A program made the translations under genes and the position numbers. 33,303 bases of DNA from Prevotellaceae bacterium UBA6417 (GTDB lineage Bacteria > Bacteroidota > Bacteroidia > Bacteroidales > Bacteroidaceae), in the NCBI GenBank assembly GCA_002439755.1, contig DJPH01000049.1:1-33303 (forward strand). The letters run 5' to 3'. Below, piece by piece: positions 7,232 through 16,298 of the stretch. Numbering within the stretch: position 1 is the stretch's first letter; each line of letters begins with the position of its first letter. A model generated the notes under the pieces. The model ran no database searches and was not told where the DNA came from. It saw nothing but the letters and a program-made list of their open reading frames with translations.

Positions 7232-8485
7232 ATGAAGAGCTTTAGACTATTTATCATTTTACTCGTAATGTCTTGTCCAGTAGCCTTGGCGCAGCAAGAC
7301 AGCAATGAAGATCTGAACCTGCCAGAGGGTATGTTGGAAAACACAGACTCGCTCATTGCTGCTTGGAACATGAGCAAGTTTTATCAAATTGATACTCTCT
7401 CACAATTAGCAGACATCAATCCCTATTTTGAAAATGCCGTCTACATGGATCGCCTGAAAAGGATTCCGACTGTCATGGACATGACATACAACGACATTGT
7501 GCAAAAATACATTGACCAATATACAGGAAGACTTCGCCACTCCGTATCCTACATGTTGGGAGCCTATAATTTCTATGTACCCATCTTCGAGGATGCCCTG
7601 ATGCTCCACCAAATACCTCTTGAACTGAAATACCTGCCGGTCATCGAATCAGCCTTTAACCCTCGAGCCAGAAGTCGTGTAGGCGCGACAGGCCTGTGGC
7701 AATTTATGCCGGCAACCGGAAAGCGCTATGGATTGGAAATAAACAGTCTCGTAGACGAGCGATGCGATCCTATCAAAGCTTCATATGCGGCCGCCAAATA
7801 TCTGAAAGATTTGTATGACATTTTCAATGACTGGACATTGGTTATCGCAGCATACAACTGTGGACCAAACAATATCGTAAAAGCCATACATCGGGCCGGC
7901 GGAGAACACGACTACTGGAAAATCTATCCATACCTGCCACGCGAAACACGTGGATATGTCCCTGCATTCATTGCTGCCAACTACGTGATGAACTACTATA
8001 CAGACCACAACATTCTGCCGATGCACGTAAGCATGTCGACTAACACGGATACAATCATTGTGAACAAAGACGTCAAGATGGAAAAGATTGCCAACCTATG
8101 CAACATTGATATCAATGAGCTGCGGGCTTTGAATCCGCAATATTCCACTTCGCTTATCCCCGGTTACAAGATGCAGTGTACATTGCGGATGCCACAAAAA
8201 AACATACTTGCCTTCATTGACCTGCAAGATTCTATCTATAAAGACACAAAAGATGATATTGCCGTCAAGGCTGAAAGCAACATATCCATTTCGGACAACA
8301 AAACTAAAAAAATACGTTCATCGCGCAGTTCACGGCGCAGCCGAACAAGAACTGTAACTGTACGAAGTGGGCAAACTCTATCCGAAATAGCCGAGAGAAA
8401 CAACACCACCGTTGCCAAGCTCAGACGACTCAACGGCATCAAGGGAAGCAACATCCGTGCTGGGAAAAAGATCAGAGTAAGATAA
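7232..8485 (+). CDS. mltD: Membrane-bound lytic murein transglycosylase MltD
   Basis: The enzyme cleaves the MurNAc-GlcNAc bond of peptidoglycan to form 1,6-anhydro ends. I start it at ATG 7232 (417 residues), because this gives a clean signal peptide (MKSFRLFIILLVMSCPVALA). An upstream in-frame ATG at 7196 lies inside the previous gene and would bury the signal. The SLT (family 1) domain spans about residues 110-260, with catalytic E139 in VIESAFNP, then GATGLWQFMPATGK and AAYNCGPNN. Two LysM peptidoglycan-binding segments follow, a degenerate one (about 275-320) and a clear one at the C-terminus (RSGQTLSEIAERN...). rel begins 19 bases downstream. Confidence 0.9.
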   Translation: MKSFRLFIILLVMSCPVALAQQDSNEDLNLPEGMLENTDSLIAAWNMSKFYQIDTLSQLADINPYFENAVYMDRLKRIPTVMDMTYNDIVQKYIDQYTGRLRHSVSYMLGAYNFYVPIFEDALMLHQIPLELKYLPVIESAFNPRARSRVGATGLWQFMPATGKRYGLEINSLVDERCDPIKASYAAAKYLKDLYDIFNDWTLVIAAYNCGPNNIVKAIHRAGGEHDYWKIYPYLPRETRGYVPAFIAANYVMNYYTDHNILPMHVSMSTNTDTIIVNKDVKMEKIANLCNIDINELRALNPQYSTSLIPGYKMQCTLRMPQKNILAFIDLQDSIYKDTKDDIAVKAESNISISDNKTKKIRSSRSSRRSRTRTVTVRSGQTLSEIAERNNTTVAKLRRLNGIKGSNIRAGKKIRVR

Positions 8486-8504
8486 TAAAACCGACAAGAA
8501 AGAA

Positions 8505-10769
8505 ATGGCAGACGAGAAAATACCGGCCGAAACACCTCGGGAGCAAGAAGAGCGTGAGGAAAAAATGATTTATGATGCCTTCCGGAAATTGTTGGATACC
8601 TATCTGGCTTCAAATCACCGCAAGAAGGTCGACATTATTACTCGCGCATTCAACTTTGCCAAACAAGCACACAAAGGAGTACGCCGCCGCTCTGGTGAAC
8701 CTTACATCCTGCATCCCATCGCAGTGGCTCAAATAGCCTGCGGAGAAATAGGCTTGGGTTCGACATCCATATGTGCCGCCCTCTTGCACGATGTGGAAGA
8801 AGACACAGACTATACCTACGAAGACATCCGCAATCTCTTTGGCGAAAAGATTGCCAACATTGTTGAAGGCCTCACTAAAATATCTGGTGGCATTTTCGGT
8901 GACCGCGCCTCATTACAAGCAGAAACATTCAAAAAGCTACTGCTAACCATGAGCGATGACATTCGTGTCATTCTCATAAAAATTGCAGACCGTTTGCACA
9001 ACATGCGCACTCTTTCGAGCATGCTGCCCAGCAAGCAATACAAGATTGCCGGCGAGACTCTTTATATTTATGCACCTTTGGCCGACCGCCTCGGATTGAA
9101 CAAAATAAAAACCGAACTGGAAAATCTCAGTTTCAAATACGAACATCCCGAAGATTACCAATCCATAACAGAGCAATTGGCTTCTACCCAGGCCGAACGC
9201 GACGACATCTTCAAGAAATTCACCCCACCCATCCGTGAGGCTCTCGACAAGATGCCTATAGACTATCAAATCGTTTCACGAATCAAAAGTCCCTATTCCA
9301 TTTGGACAAAAATGCAAAACAAACATGTCACATTCGATGAGATATTTGACATACTTGCCATACGCATCATCTTCACCCCACACAATCCCAAAGAGGAAAT
9401 CAATGATTGCTTCAACATCTACGTTGCTCTCACGCAAATATACAAATCACACCCCGACCGCTTCCGCGACTGGGTAAGCCACCCCAAAGCAAACGGATAT
9501 CAGGCTTTGCATGTAACACTGATGAGCAATGAAGGAGAATGGATTGAAGTACAAATACGCTCGCAACGCATGGACGACATCGATGAGCAGGGTGTTGCAG
9601 CACATTGGAAATACAAATCCCGCGATGGGAATAACCAGGATGAAGATGACAAAATGGACGGATGGCTTCATACCATCAAAGAAATACTTGATGACCCACA
9701 ACCCGACACGCTTGATTTGCTCGACACGATAAAACTCAACCTTTTTGCTTCTGAGATCATCGTATTCACCCCGAAAGGAGAAATCAAATCCATGCCGGCC
9801 AATGCAACTGCTCTTGACTTTGCGTTCAGCATCCACTCGTTCTTAGGCACTCATTGCATCGGTGCCAAGGTCAATCACAAGCTTGTTCCGCTGATGCACC
9901 ACCTCAAAAGCGGTGACCAAGTTGAAATACTTACATCGCGCAACCAACAGGTAAAAAGCGAATGGCTCAAATATGTTACCACGGCTAAGGCTAAAAGCAA
10001 AATACAGACATGCCTGCGCAAAATGAACCGCGAGACAGAGCACGAAGGGCTAAAAATCATGCAGGAATATTTCGAGAAGAAAAACATCGAAATAAACCCT
10101 GACAATATTAACAAGCTGCGCCAGCTCCACCGTTTTGAAAGCAAAGAAAGTTTCTTGCAAGCCATCGGACAAAAAAAATTCCTCCTAACTGACAATGATA
10201 TTGACTACCTGCAAGGCAAGCATCATGCTTCGGGATGGCGCAAGTTCCTTCCGTTCATCAATCAGAAAAAAGAGGAACAAAATCTTGACGGAAACACAGA
10301 CTTTATCAACAGCATTGACCGCAAAAAAGTACTGACGCTCACTGATTCGAACATGCATTTTTGCAAAATAGCATCTTGCTGTCACCCGATTCCGGGTGAT
10401 GACTCCTTAGGATTCATTGACCAGGAAGAAAACAAGCTATACATTCATAAGCGCAATTGCAAAAAAGCGATGAAACTAAAAAGCAATTTTGGGAACAACA
10501 TCATAGCGCTCAATTGGGATGTACATACACCTCTCTTCGAGACAACCATCAGCATTAGCGGAATAGACGAAAATGGCATGCTGCTTAAAATTGCCGAATC
10601 ACTTTACAAGCAAGAACACGTAAATGTTGTATCACTCAACATTGCTGGCAACAACGGCATTTTTGAAGCAAAGCTCACAGTACGCGTGCACAATACAGAT
10701 GAAGTAAAAAACATTTGTCTATGTCTCAAAAACATAGACAAAGTGATTAAGGCCGTCCGTTGTGACTAA
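8505..10769 (+). CDS. rel: Bifunctional (p)ppGpp synthetase/hydrolase, RelA/SpoT family
   Basis: The enzyme makes and degrades the stringent-response alarmone (p)ppGpp. The 754-residue length is typical of a full-length Rel. The N-terminal HD hydrolase domain appears intact, with HPIAVA from H70 and HD at H95-D96 in LLHDVEEDT. The synthetase domain follows, with SRIKSPYSIWTKM, DILAIRIIF, HPKANGYQALH and EVQIRSQRMDDIDEQGVAAHW. A TGS domain (IIVFTPKGEIKSMP), a zinc-finger/CC-type region with a CCHP motif and a C-terminal ACT domain complete it. It ends the parA cluster. Its TAA overlaps the valS TAG on the opposite strand, so no terminator separates the two. Confidence 0.95.
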   Translation: MADEKIPAETPREQEEREEKMIYDAFRKLLDTYLASNHRKKVDIITRAFNFAKQAHKGVRRRSGEPYILHPIAVAQIACGEIGLGSTSICAALLHDVEEDTDYTYEDIRNLFGEKIANIVEGLTKISGGIFGDRASLQAETFKKLLLTMSDDIRVILIKIADRLHNMRTLSSMLPSKQYKIAGETLYIYAPLADRLGLNKIKTELENLSFKYEHPEDYQSITEQLASTQAERDDIFKKFTPPIREALDKMPIDYQIVSRIKSPYSIWTKMQNKHVTFDEIFDILAIRIIFTPHNPKEEINDCFNIYVALTQIYKSHPDRFRDWVSHPKANGYQALHVTLMSNEGEWIEVQIRSQRMDDIDEQGVAAHWKYKSRDGNNQDEDDKMDGWLHTIKEILDDPQPDTLDLLDTIKLNLFASEIIVFTPKGEIKSMPANATALDFAFSIHSFLGTHCIGAKVNHKLVPLMHHLKSGDQVEILTSRNQQVKSEWLKYVTTAKAKSKIQTCLRKMNRETEHEGLKIMQEYFEKKNIEINPDNINKLRQLHRFESKESFLQAIGQKKFLLTDNDIDYLQGKHHASGWRKFLPFINQKKEEQNLDGNTDFINSIDRKKVLTLTDSNMHFCKIASCCHPIPGDDSLGFIDQEENKLYIHKRNCKKAMKLKSNFGNNIIALNWDVHTPLFETTISISGIDENGMLLKIAESLYKQEHVNVVSLNIAGNNGIFEAKLTVRVHNTDEVKNICLCLKNIDKVIKAVRCD

Positions 10770-13405
10770 TTTTGCTTTTTTCTCAAAACAGCAAGCGTTT
10801 CCTTAAGCGTTGCCATCTTGCTTTCGGCATCGCTTTTCTTTTTTCTTTCAAGAGCCACAACCTGTTCGGGAGCATGAGCCACAAACTTTTCATTCGACAG
10901 TTTCTTTATGACACCTGCAAGAAAACCTTCAAGGTGTTTCAGCTCAGATTCGGCTTTTTCGATTTCGGCAGACACGTCTATCAAATCGCCAAGCGGAACG
11001 GCATATTCTGTAGTTCCGACCATAAACGCTGCAGCTCCTTCGTTCTTTGAAACCACTTCACAGACACTCTCGACATTGGCCATTTTCATAATTACCGAGT
11101 CATAGGCGGCAACAGGATTTGCGCCTGTCACTTCCAACTGCATGGCTTTCTTGGGCGAAATGTTCTTTTCGGCACGGATGCTGCGGATATTCGTAATCAC
11201 ATCCTTCACCACTTCCATTTCCTTCACTCTTTGCTTCCCTTCGTTAGATACCGGTGCAATGTCAAGAATGCTGACCATGATGCTTTCACCATCCTTGCGC
11301 TCATATAGATGTTGCCAAAGCTCTTCGGTTATGAAAGGCATGAACGGATGAAGCAGCTGCAACAGTTTTTCAAAGAAGCGCAACACGACCTCAAAAGTCT
11401 GCTTGTCGATAGGAAATCCATACGAGGGCTTCACCATTTCGAGGAACCATCCCGAAAACTCATCGCGGAACAAGCGGAACACAAGCATCAAGGCCTCATT
11501 CAAACGATATTTTGCATAAAGGTCTTTCATTTCGGCCGAAGTCTCGTCTAACAAGGCTTCAAACCAGGCAATGGCCAACCGTGCCGTGGCCGGCTGCTCC
11601 TCATCAGCCGTCTGCCAGCCTTTGACAAGGCGGAATGCATTCCATATCTTATTACAGAAGTTACGGCCTTGTTCGCACAATGATTCGTCAAACAAGATAT
11701 CGTTGCCGGCAGGGGCACAAAGCAACATGCCCATGCGCACACCATCAGCACCGTATTTTTGAATCAGCAGCAAAGGATCTGGCGAATTACCCAACTGCTT
11801 TGACATTTTGCGTCCTTGATTGTCGCGCACGATACCCGTAAAATAAACATTGCGGAAAGGCATTTTCCCCGTGTACTCATACCCGGCCATTATCATACGG
11901 GCTACCCAGAAAAATATAATGTCAGGACCGGTCACAAGATCGGATGTGGGATAATAGTATTTGATTTCTTCGTTTCCGGGATGCATAATGCCATCAAACA
12001 ATGAAATCGGCCACAACCAAGAGGAGAACCAGGTGTCAAGAGCATCTTCATCCTGTCTCAAGTCGTCAAACTTCAAATCGGCATTGCCGGTCTTTTCAAT
12101 GGCCATGCGCAAGGCCTCCTCGGGTGTTTCGGCAACAACAAAGCCACCTTCTGGCAAATAATATGCAGGTATGCGATGTCCCCACCACAATTGGCGGCTG
12201 ATGCACCAATCCTTGACATTCTCCAGCCAATGACGATACGTATTTTTATATTTGGCCGGATAGAAGCGAATTTCGTCATTCATAACGGGTGGAAGAGCCA
12301 AATCTGCAAAATGCTTCATCTTAAGAAACCATTGCATAGAAAGCTTCGGCTCGATAGGCACATCCGTGCGTTCCGAAAAACCTACATTATTCGTATACGC
12401 CTCCACCTTTTCCATCAGTCCGGCCGCTTGCAAATCTTTTTCTATCTGCTCGCGAACGGCAAAACGATCCATTCCCACATAAATGCCGGCTGCTTCCGAA
12501 ATAGTTCCGTCAGGGTTGAAAATGTCTATACTGGCCAAATTGTGCTTTTCGCCCAGCATGTAATCGTTTACATCATGAGCCGGTGTCACTTTCAGACAGC
12601 CGGTGCCAAATTCCATATCCACATAACTGTCCTCTATTACAGGAATCACGCGGTTGACTAACGGCACAATTACCTTTTTACCACGCAGCCACTGGTTCTT
12701 GGGATCATCAGGGTTGATACACATCGCCGTATCGCCCATAATGGTTTCAGGACGTGTGGTAGCCACAACAGCATATTTTCCGGGTTCGCCCTCGACGAAA
12801 TAGCGCAAATAATACAGTTTGCTGTGTTCTTCCTTATAAACCACTTCTTCATCCGACAGGGCCGTCTGAGCCTTCGGATCCCAATTGACCATACGCACGC
12901 CTCTATATATAAGTCCTTTGCGGTAGAGATCGCAAAACACATGAATGACACTCTTGGAACGGATGTCATCCATCGTAAACGCCGTACGGTCCCAATCGCA
13001 CGAAGCACCCAGCTTGCGCAATTGTTTCAAGATGATGCCGCCATGCTCTTCGGTCCAAGCCCACGCATGCTTCAAAAACTCCTCGCGGGTCAAATCTTCT
13101 TTTTTAATGCCTTGTCCGGCCAAACGGTTCACAACCTTGGCTTCCGTGGCAATGCTGGCGTGGTCGGTACCGGGAACCCAGCAAGCATTGTAACCGTCCA
13201 TTCGGGCACGACGGACAAGGATATCCTGAATCGTCTCGTTCAGCATATGCCCCATATGAAGTACACCCGTCACGTTAGGAGGAGGAATCACAATCGTAAA
13301 AGGCTTGCGCCCGTCAGGCTTCGAGCTGAACAACTTATGATCCAACCAGTATTGGTACCATTTTCCTTCCACCGCTTCCGAACTGTATTTGCTTGCCAAT
13401 TCCAT
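10766..13405 (-). CDS. valS: Valyl-tRNA synthetase
   Basis: The enzyme charges tRNA-Val in the cytoplasm. The 879-residue protein has the class I signature PPPNVTGVLHMGHML with the HIGH-type motif at residues 50-53. The large CP1 editing domain includes ATTRPETIMGDTA and GTGCLKVTPAHD. The KMSKS-type loop is KMSKQ at 533-537. An anticodon-binding helical domain follows, and a C-terminal Lys/Glu-rich coiled coil (the ValS arm) contacts tRNA. The start is the ATG before ELASKYSSEAVEGKWYQYW. It converges on rel with overlapping stop codons. Confidence 0.97.
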   Translation of the reverse strand: MELASKYSSEAVEGKWYQYWLDHKLFSSKPDGRKPFTIVIPPPNVTGVLHMGHMLNETIQDILVRRARMDGYNACWVPGTDHASIATEAKVVNRLAGQGIKKEDLTREEFLKHAWAWTEEHGGIILKQLRKLGASCDWDRTAFTMDDIRSKSVIHVFCDLYRKGLIYRGVRMVNWDPKAQTALSDEEVVYKEEHSKLYYLRYFVEGEPGKYAVVATTRPETIMGDTAMCINPDDPKNQWLRGKKVIVPLVNRVIPVIEDSYVDMEFGTGCLKVTPAHDVNDYMLGEKHNLASIDIFNPDGTISEAAGIYVGMDRFAVREQIEKDLQAAGLMEKVEAYTNNVGFSERTDVPIEPKLSMQWFLKMKHFADLALPPVMNDEIRFYPAKYKNTYRHWLENVKDWCISRQLWWGHRIPAYYLPEGGFVVAETPEEALRMAIEKTGNADLKFDDLRQDEDALDTWFSSWLWPISLFDGIMHPGNEEIKYYYPTSDLVTGPDIIFFWVARMIMAGYEYTGKMPFRNVYFTGIVRDNQGRKMSKQLGNSPDPLLLIQKYGADGVRMGMLLCAPAGNDILFDESLCEQGRNFCNKIWNAFRLVKGWQTADEEQPATARLAIAWFEALLDETSAEMKDLYAKYRLNEALMLVFRLFRDEFSGWFLEMVKPSYGFPIDKQTFEVVLRFFEKLLQLLHPFMPFITEELWQHLYERKDGESIMVSILDIAPVSNEGKQRVKEMEVVKDVITNIRSIRAEKNISPKKAMQLEVTGANPVAAYDSVIMKMANVESVCEVVSKNEGAAAFMVGTTEYAVPLGDLIDVSAEIEKAESELKHLEGFLAGVIKKLSNEKFVAHAPEQVVALERKKKSDAESKMATLKETLAVLRKKQN

Positions 13406-13449
13406 ATCTGTCTGTAATTTTTATCTGAATCGTTAAAACTAAAACCATG

Positions 13450-13457
13450 CAAAGTTA
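13450..13457 (-). promoter_or_regulatory. -7 motif for valS
   Basis: CAAAGTTA reads TAACTTTG on the minus strand, 45 bases upstream of the valS start. A CAA at 13475-13477 (TTG on the minus strand) could be a -33 element, with a slightly short 17-bp spacer. Confidence 0.5.
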
Positions 13458-13572
13458 GCGTTTTTAACCGAAATCAAGCGCACACAGGCACTTCATCTTC
13501 GACCAAAAGACGAAGATAAACGAAACCAAAAATCTTTTTTCGGTCATTTTCAGCCTTTAGGACAAAAAATAT

Positions 13573-13580
13573 TACCTTTG
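13573..13580 (+). promoter_or_regulatory. -7 motif for mazG
   Basis: TACCTTTG matches TAnnTTTG, 24 bases before the ATG at 13605. The possible TTG start at 13578 lies inside this motif, which argues against it as the translation start. Confidence 0.55.
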
Positions 13581-13604
13581 CCACACAGATACACCCTATT
13601 TACA

Positions 13605-14417
13605 ATGCATTCAAAAGAAGAAAAGATGCAAGCTTTCGGGCGTTTGCTTGACATCATTGATGAATTACGCAAAAAATGCCCCTGGGACAGCCAACAAACC
13701 AACGAGAGCCTACGTGCAAACACCATTGAAGAGACTTACGAGCTCTGTGACGCACTCATAAAAAAAGACGACAAAAATATTTGCAAAGAACTGGGCGACG
13801 TTCTGATGCATGTATGTTTCTATGCCAAGTTCGGAAGCGAAAAAGGGGCGTTCGACATTGCTGATGTTTGCAACAAGCTTTGCGAAAAACTCATATTCCG
13901 CCATCCGCATATTTATGGAACTGTACAAGCGGAGACAGCCGACCGTGTGGCCGACAATTGGGAACAAATCAAACAAAAGGAAAAAGACGGAAACAAGACA
14001 GTACTTGCAGGAGTACCAGAAGCCCTGCCCTCGCTCATCAAGGCCTATCGCATCCAAGACAAAGCGCACCACGTGGGATTCGACTGGGAAGAACCATCGC
14101 AGGTATGGGACAAGGTCAAAGAGGAAATCAACGAATTTCAAACTGAAATCGACAAAAGCCGCCTCGATGCGGCCGAAGCCGAATTTGGTGACGTGCTATT
14201 CAGCCTCGTCAATGCAGCCCGTCTCTACCACATCAATCCCGACAATGCTTTGGAACGTGCCAACAACAAATTCATCAGCCGTTTCAATTACATTGAATCA
14301 AAAACGCTCCGACAAGGACGCAACTTGAAAGACATGACATTGGACGAAATGGACGAACTTTGGAATGAGGCCAAACAATTAGAACAAAAACCCGAAAACA
14401 AAAATATAAAAGGATGA
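13605..14417 (+). CDS. mazG: Nucleoside triphosphate pyrophosphohydrolase MazG
   Basis: MazG hydrolyses NTPs and dNTPs to monophosphates and pyrophosphate and cleans aberrant nucleotides from the pool. From ATG 13605 the protein has 270 residues, close to E. coli MazG. It shows the tandem MazG domains. The first has CPWDSQQTNESLRANTIEETYEL with the metal-binding acidic pairs (EETYEL, ELGDVLMHV), then FRHPHIYG. The second has EEINEF and EAEFGDVLFSLVNAAR. The upstream TTG at 13578 is rejected because it overlaps the promoter motif. The stop overlaps the next gene by four bases (ATGA), so the two are likely co-translated. Confidence 0.93.
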   Translation: MHSKEEKMQAFGRLLDIIDELRKKCPWDSQQTNESLRANTIEETYELCDALIKKDDKNICKELGDVLMHVCFYAKFGSEKGAFDIADVCNKLCEKLIFRHPHIYGTVQAETADRVADNWEQIKQKEKDGNKTVLAGVPEALPSLIKAYRIQDKAHHVGFDWEEPSQVWDKVKEEINEFQTEIDKSRLDAAEAEFGDVLFSLVNAARLYHINPDNALERANNKFISRFNYIESKTLRQGRNLKDMTLDEMDELWNEAKQLEQKPENKNIKG

Positions 14418-15631
14418 AAAGACTGCTTTTCCTGCTATCCTTGTGTGCTGCCCTGCCGAGTATTCTCTGCGCACAGACTCTCGTTTCCATACGAAAATAC
14501 GGTGTTTCTCCCGAAAATACGCCATCGCAAAACCGCAAGAATCTGCAACGGGCCATCGACGAAGCTTCCAAAAGCGGCACCGCCCTCTTCGTTGAACCTG
14601 CAGAAAAAGGCTATCCCATGGAAACCGGCCTCATATTGCGGCGCAACGTGTCGCTCATCGGTGTACACGGACCTACTGGAAGAGGCACTTCATCGGCCGA
14701 CCGCAAGCATCCGGTAGGTTCGCTTTTCGTTATTACCGACACCCTGAACGCATTCATCACCGTAGAATCGGCCACACAGCTCAAAGGGCTGCAATTCTGG
14801 TATCCGGATCAAAGCCACAACGACCCCACACGCATCATAGCCTATAAACCCACCATTCAAATGTCGCAAGAAAAAGCCGTGGAAGGAGTCACGCTTTCAT
14901 GCCTCACCTTTTACGGCGAATATATGGCCATGGATTTCCGGGGGAGAAACGCCATCTGCGAACAAATTCTGTTTGAACACTGCTACGGATACCCCTTGAG
15001 CGGACGCTTCATCGACATTGACCGCTGCTACGACATTCCGCGCATTCTGCATTGTCATGTCAACCCCGCCAACATGCGCGAGTTCGGACGCTCGTTCAAC
15101 AAGGCCGTCATCGATGCCGTTGTTTCCCGAAAGACCTATGCCTACCGCATCGAACATACCGACAACGCCCAAATGATGGACATTTTCACCTTCGGAACTT
15201 ACGGAGGCATCTTTTTGGGACGCGAAACCTACGGGCAACTCACCAATTTCAACCTTGATTGCGTATGCATCGGCATCTATAAGGATGGCGGCAACAACCG
15301 AAACCGCAATTGGATGATTGCACAAGGCTCTATCATCGCCAATACCGGCGAATCGCTTGAAAACATCCATCCTTTTCTTATCGAAGGGACCGGACATGTC
15401 TCTATCACCAATGTCGAAGCCTTCTCGGGCAGCAATGGGGCACTCTCCAACGCAGGAGCCTCACACGACTTCCTCACCATTCGGGGCGACAAGCCGCTCA
15501 CCGTGGCGCTCACCGGTTGCCGCATGATGAACTATGCAGCCGACAAACCCATACACAACAATAATCCAAATGCCCGCATATCCATCAACGGATGCACAGA
15601 CAAGAACGGATTCATGTCACAGAATCCTTAA
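14414..15631 (+). CDS. Secreted right-handed beta-helix protein, pectate-lyase superfamily-like
   Basis: This 405-residue protein has a signal peptide (residues 1-20, ending ILCA). It then carries the N-terminal segment seen in pectate-lyase-superfamily/GH28-like beta-helix proteins (VSIRKYGVSPENTPSQNRKN, then AIDEASKSGTALFVE). The rest alternates short hydrophobic strands and turns rich in Gly/Asn, consistent with a parallel beta-helix. I cannot assign catalytic residues, so a substrate such as pectin is only a possibility. The gene overlaps mazG by four bases, an odd coupling of nucleotide sanitation with a secreted protein. It ends 15 bases before a convergent gene. Confidence 0.65.
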   Translation: MKRLLFLLSLCAALPSILCAQTLVSIRKYGVSPENTPSQNRKNLQRAIDEASKSGTALFVEPAEKGYPMETGLILRRNVSLIGVHGPTGRGTSSADRKHPVGSLFVITDTLNAFITVESATQLKGLQFWYPDQSHNDPTRIIAYKPTIQMSQEKAVEGVTLSCLTFYGEYMAMDFRGRNAICEQILFEHCYGYPLSGRFIDIDRCYDIPRILHCHVNPANMREFGRSFNKAVIDAVVSRKTYAYRIEHTDNAQMMDIFTFGTYGGIFLGRETYGQLTNFNLDCVCIGIYKDGGNNRNRNWMIAQGSIIANTGESLENIHPFLIEGTGHVSITNVEAFSGSNGALSNAGASHDFLTIRGDKPLTVALTGCRMMNYAADKPIHNNNPNARISINGCTDKNGFMSQNP

Positions 15632-15646
15632 ACAAAAGAGCAGAAT

Positions 15647-16099
15647 TTATTCGTCGGGCAGCAGCCTTTCCATGAAAGCGTCCAAATCCTTGTCGAGCCC
15701 TTCCATCAGCTCGCCGCTGCCTACCACAATGGAATTGTCGTCGACAAGATAAAGCTCAGTGACGGTTTCCCTGTCGGCATCGACCATAAAGAATGAATAT
15801 GGTTTCAGCAAGGGCAAGGATTCGATTTCTTGCTTCCGGCTTGTCAGTACCTCCCGCAAAACTGCAGCCACCGAGTCCTCAAAACCATCATCATGATTGT
15901 CAATCCAATCATCCACGATTACCGACGAAACAACCTCGTCGTCATCATTAAGCACACACAACTCGCCCGTGTCCGGTTTCACCTGAAAACACAAATCCGT
16001 CATTACATAGTCTCCGGCATCTTTGCCCGTCGGATACATCTTCAATATACCGTCTACCGCCTCATTGATACGAGCCACAGTCTGACTGTTTGCTTCCAT
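15647..16099 (-). CDS. Unrecognised acidic protein
   Basis: I do not recognise the family. The 150-residue protein has no signal peptide or membrane segment and is strongly acidic, with clusters such as LNDDDEVVSS, DDWIDNHDDGFED and a C-terminal LLPDE. It starts with a helical segment (SQTVARINEAVDGILKMYPTG) and later shows strand-like stretches (YSFFMVDADRETVTELYLVDD). The frame is supported by a well-formed promoter upstream on its own strand (16127-16156) and by the tight 15-base gap to the convergent gene. It is probably a small cytoplasmic protein of Bacteroidales distribution. Confidence 0.7.
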   Translation of the reverse strand: MEANSQTVARINEAVDGILKMYPTGKDAGDYVMTDLCFQVKPDTGELCVLNDDDEVVSSVIVDDWIDNHDDGFEDSVAAVLREVLTSRKQEIESLPLLKPYSFFMVDADRETVTELYLVDDNSIVVGSGELMEGLDKDLDAFMERLLPDE

Positions 16100-16126
16100 A
16101 ATCGCTTAAATTGAAAATTCAGAATC

Positions 16127-16156
16127 CAAAAGTACAAAAAAACCGTCGTCCGCAAA
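16127..16156 (-). promoter_or_regulatory. Promoter for the acidic-protein gene
   Basis: On the minus strand this reads TTTG (16156-16153), an 18-bp spacer and TACTTTTG (16134-16127), close to the Bacteroides consensus. It lies 27 bases upstream of the start at 16099. Confidence 0.6.
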
Positions 16157-16253
16157 TCTACTCCCATCTTTTTTTGCCCTTTAAGCGTCAAAATCAATCT
16201 ACATGCCCTTGTTTCCGAAAAGCCGGAAGCACAAAAAAGCGCCATGATTTTCG

Positions 16254-16261
16254 TAACTTTG
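16254..16261 (+). promoter_or_regulatory. -7 motif for riboflavin synthase
   Basis: TAACTTTG lies 37 bases before the ATG at 16299. The leader is too short for an FMN riboswitch and none is visible. Confidence 0.5.
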
Positions 16262-16298
16262 CAGTCATCTCACAACAGAAACAAAAAAACACCATGCC

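Noticed and set aside
12824..13417. 197-residue plus-strand frame
   Set aside because: It is antisense to the valS N-terminal region, which carries the HMGH motif; no independent support.
7930..14080. CACGTG cores (for example in mltD and mazG) as parS sites
   Set aside because: The flanks do not form the 16-bp parS palindrome, and the sites lie in coding sequence explained by codons.
16201..16298. FMN riboswitch upstream of riboflavin synthase
   Set aside because: The leader after the -7 motif is only about 30 nt and no RFN-type conserved segments are visible.
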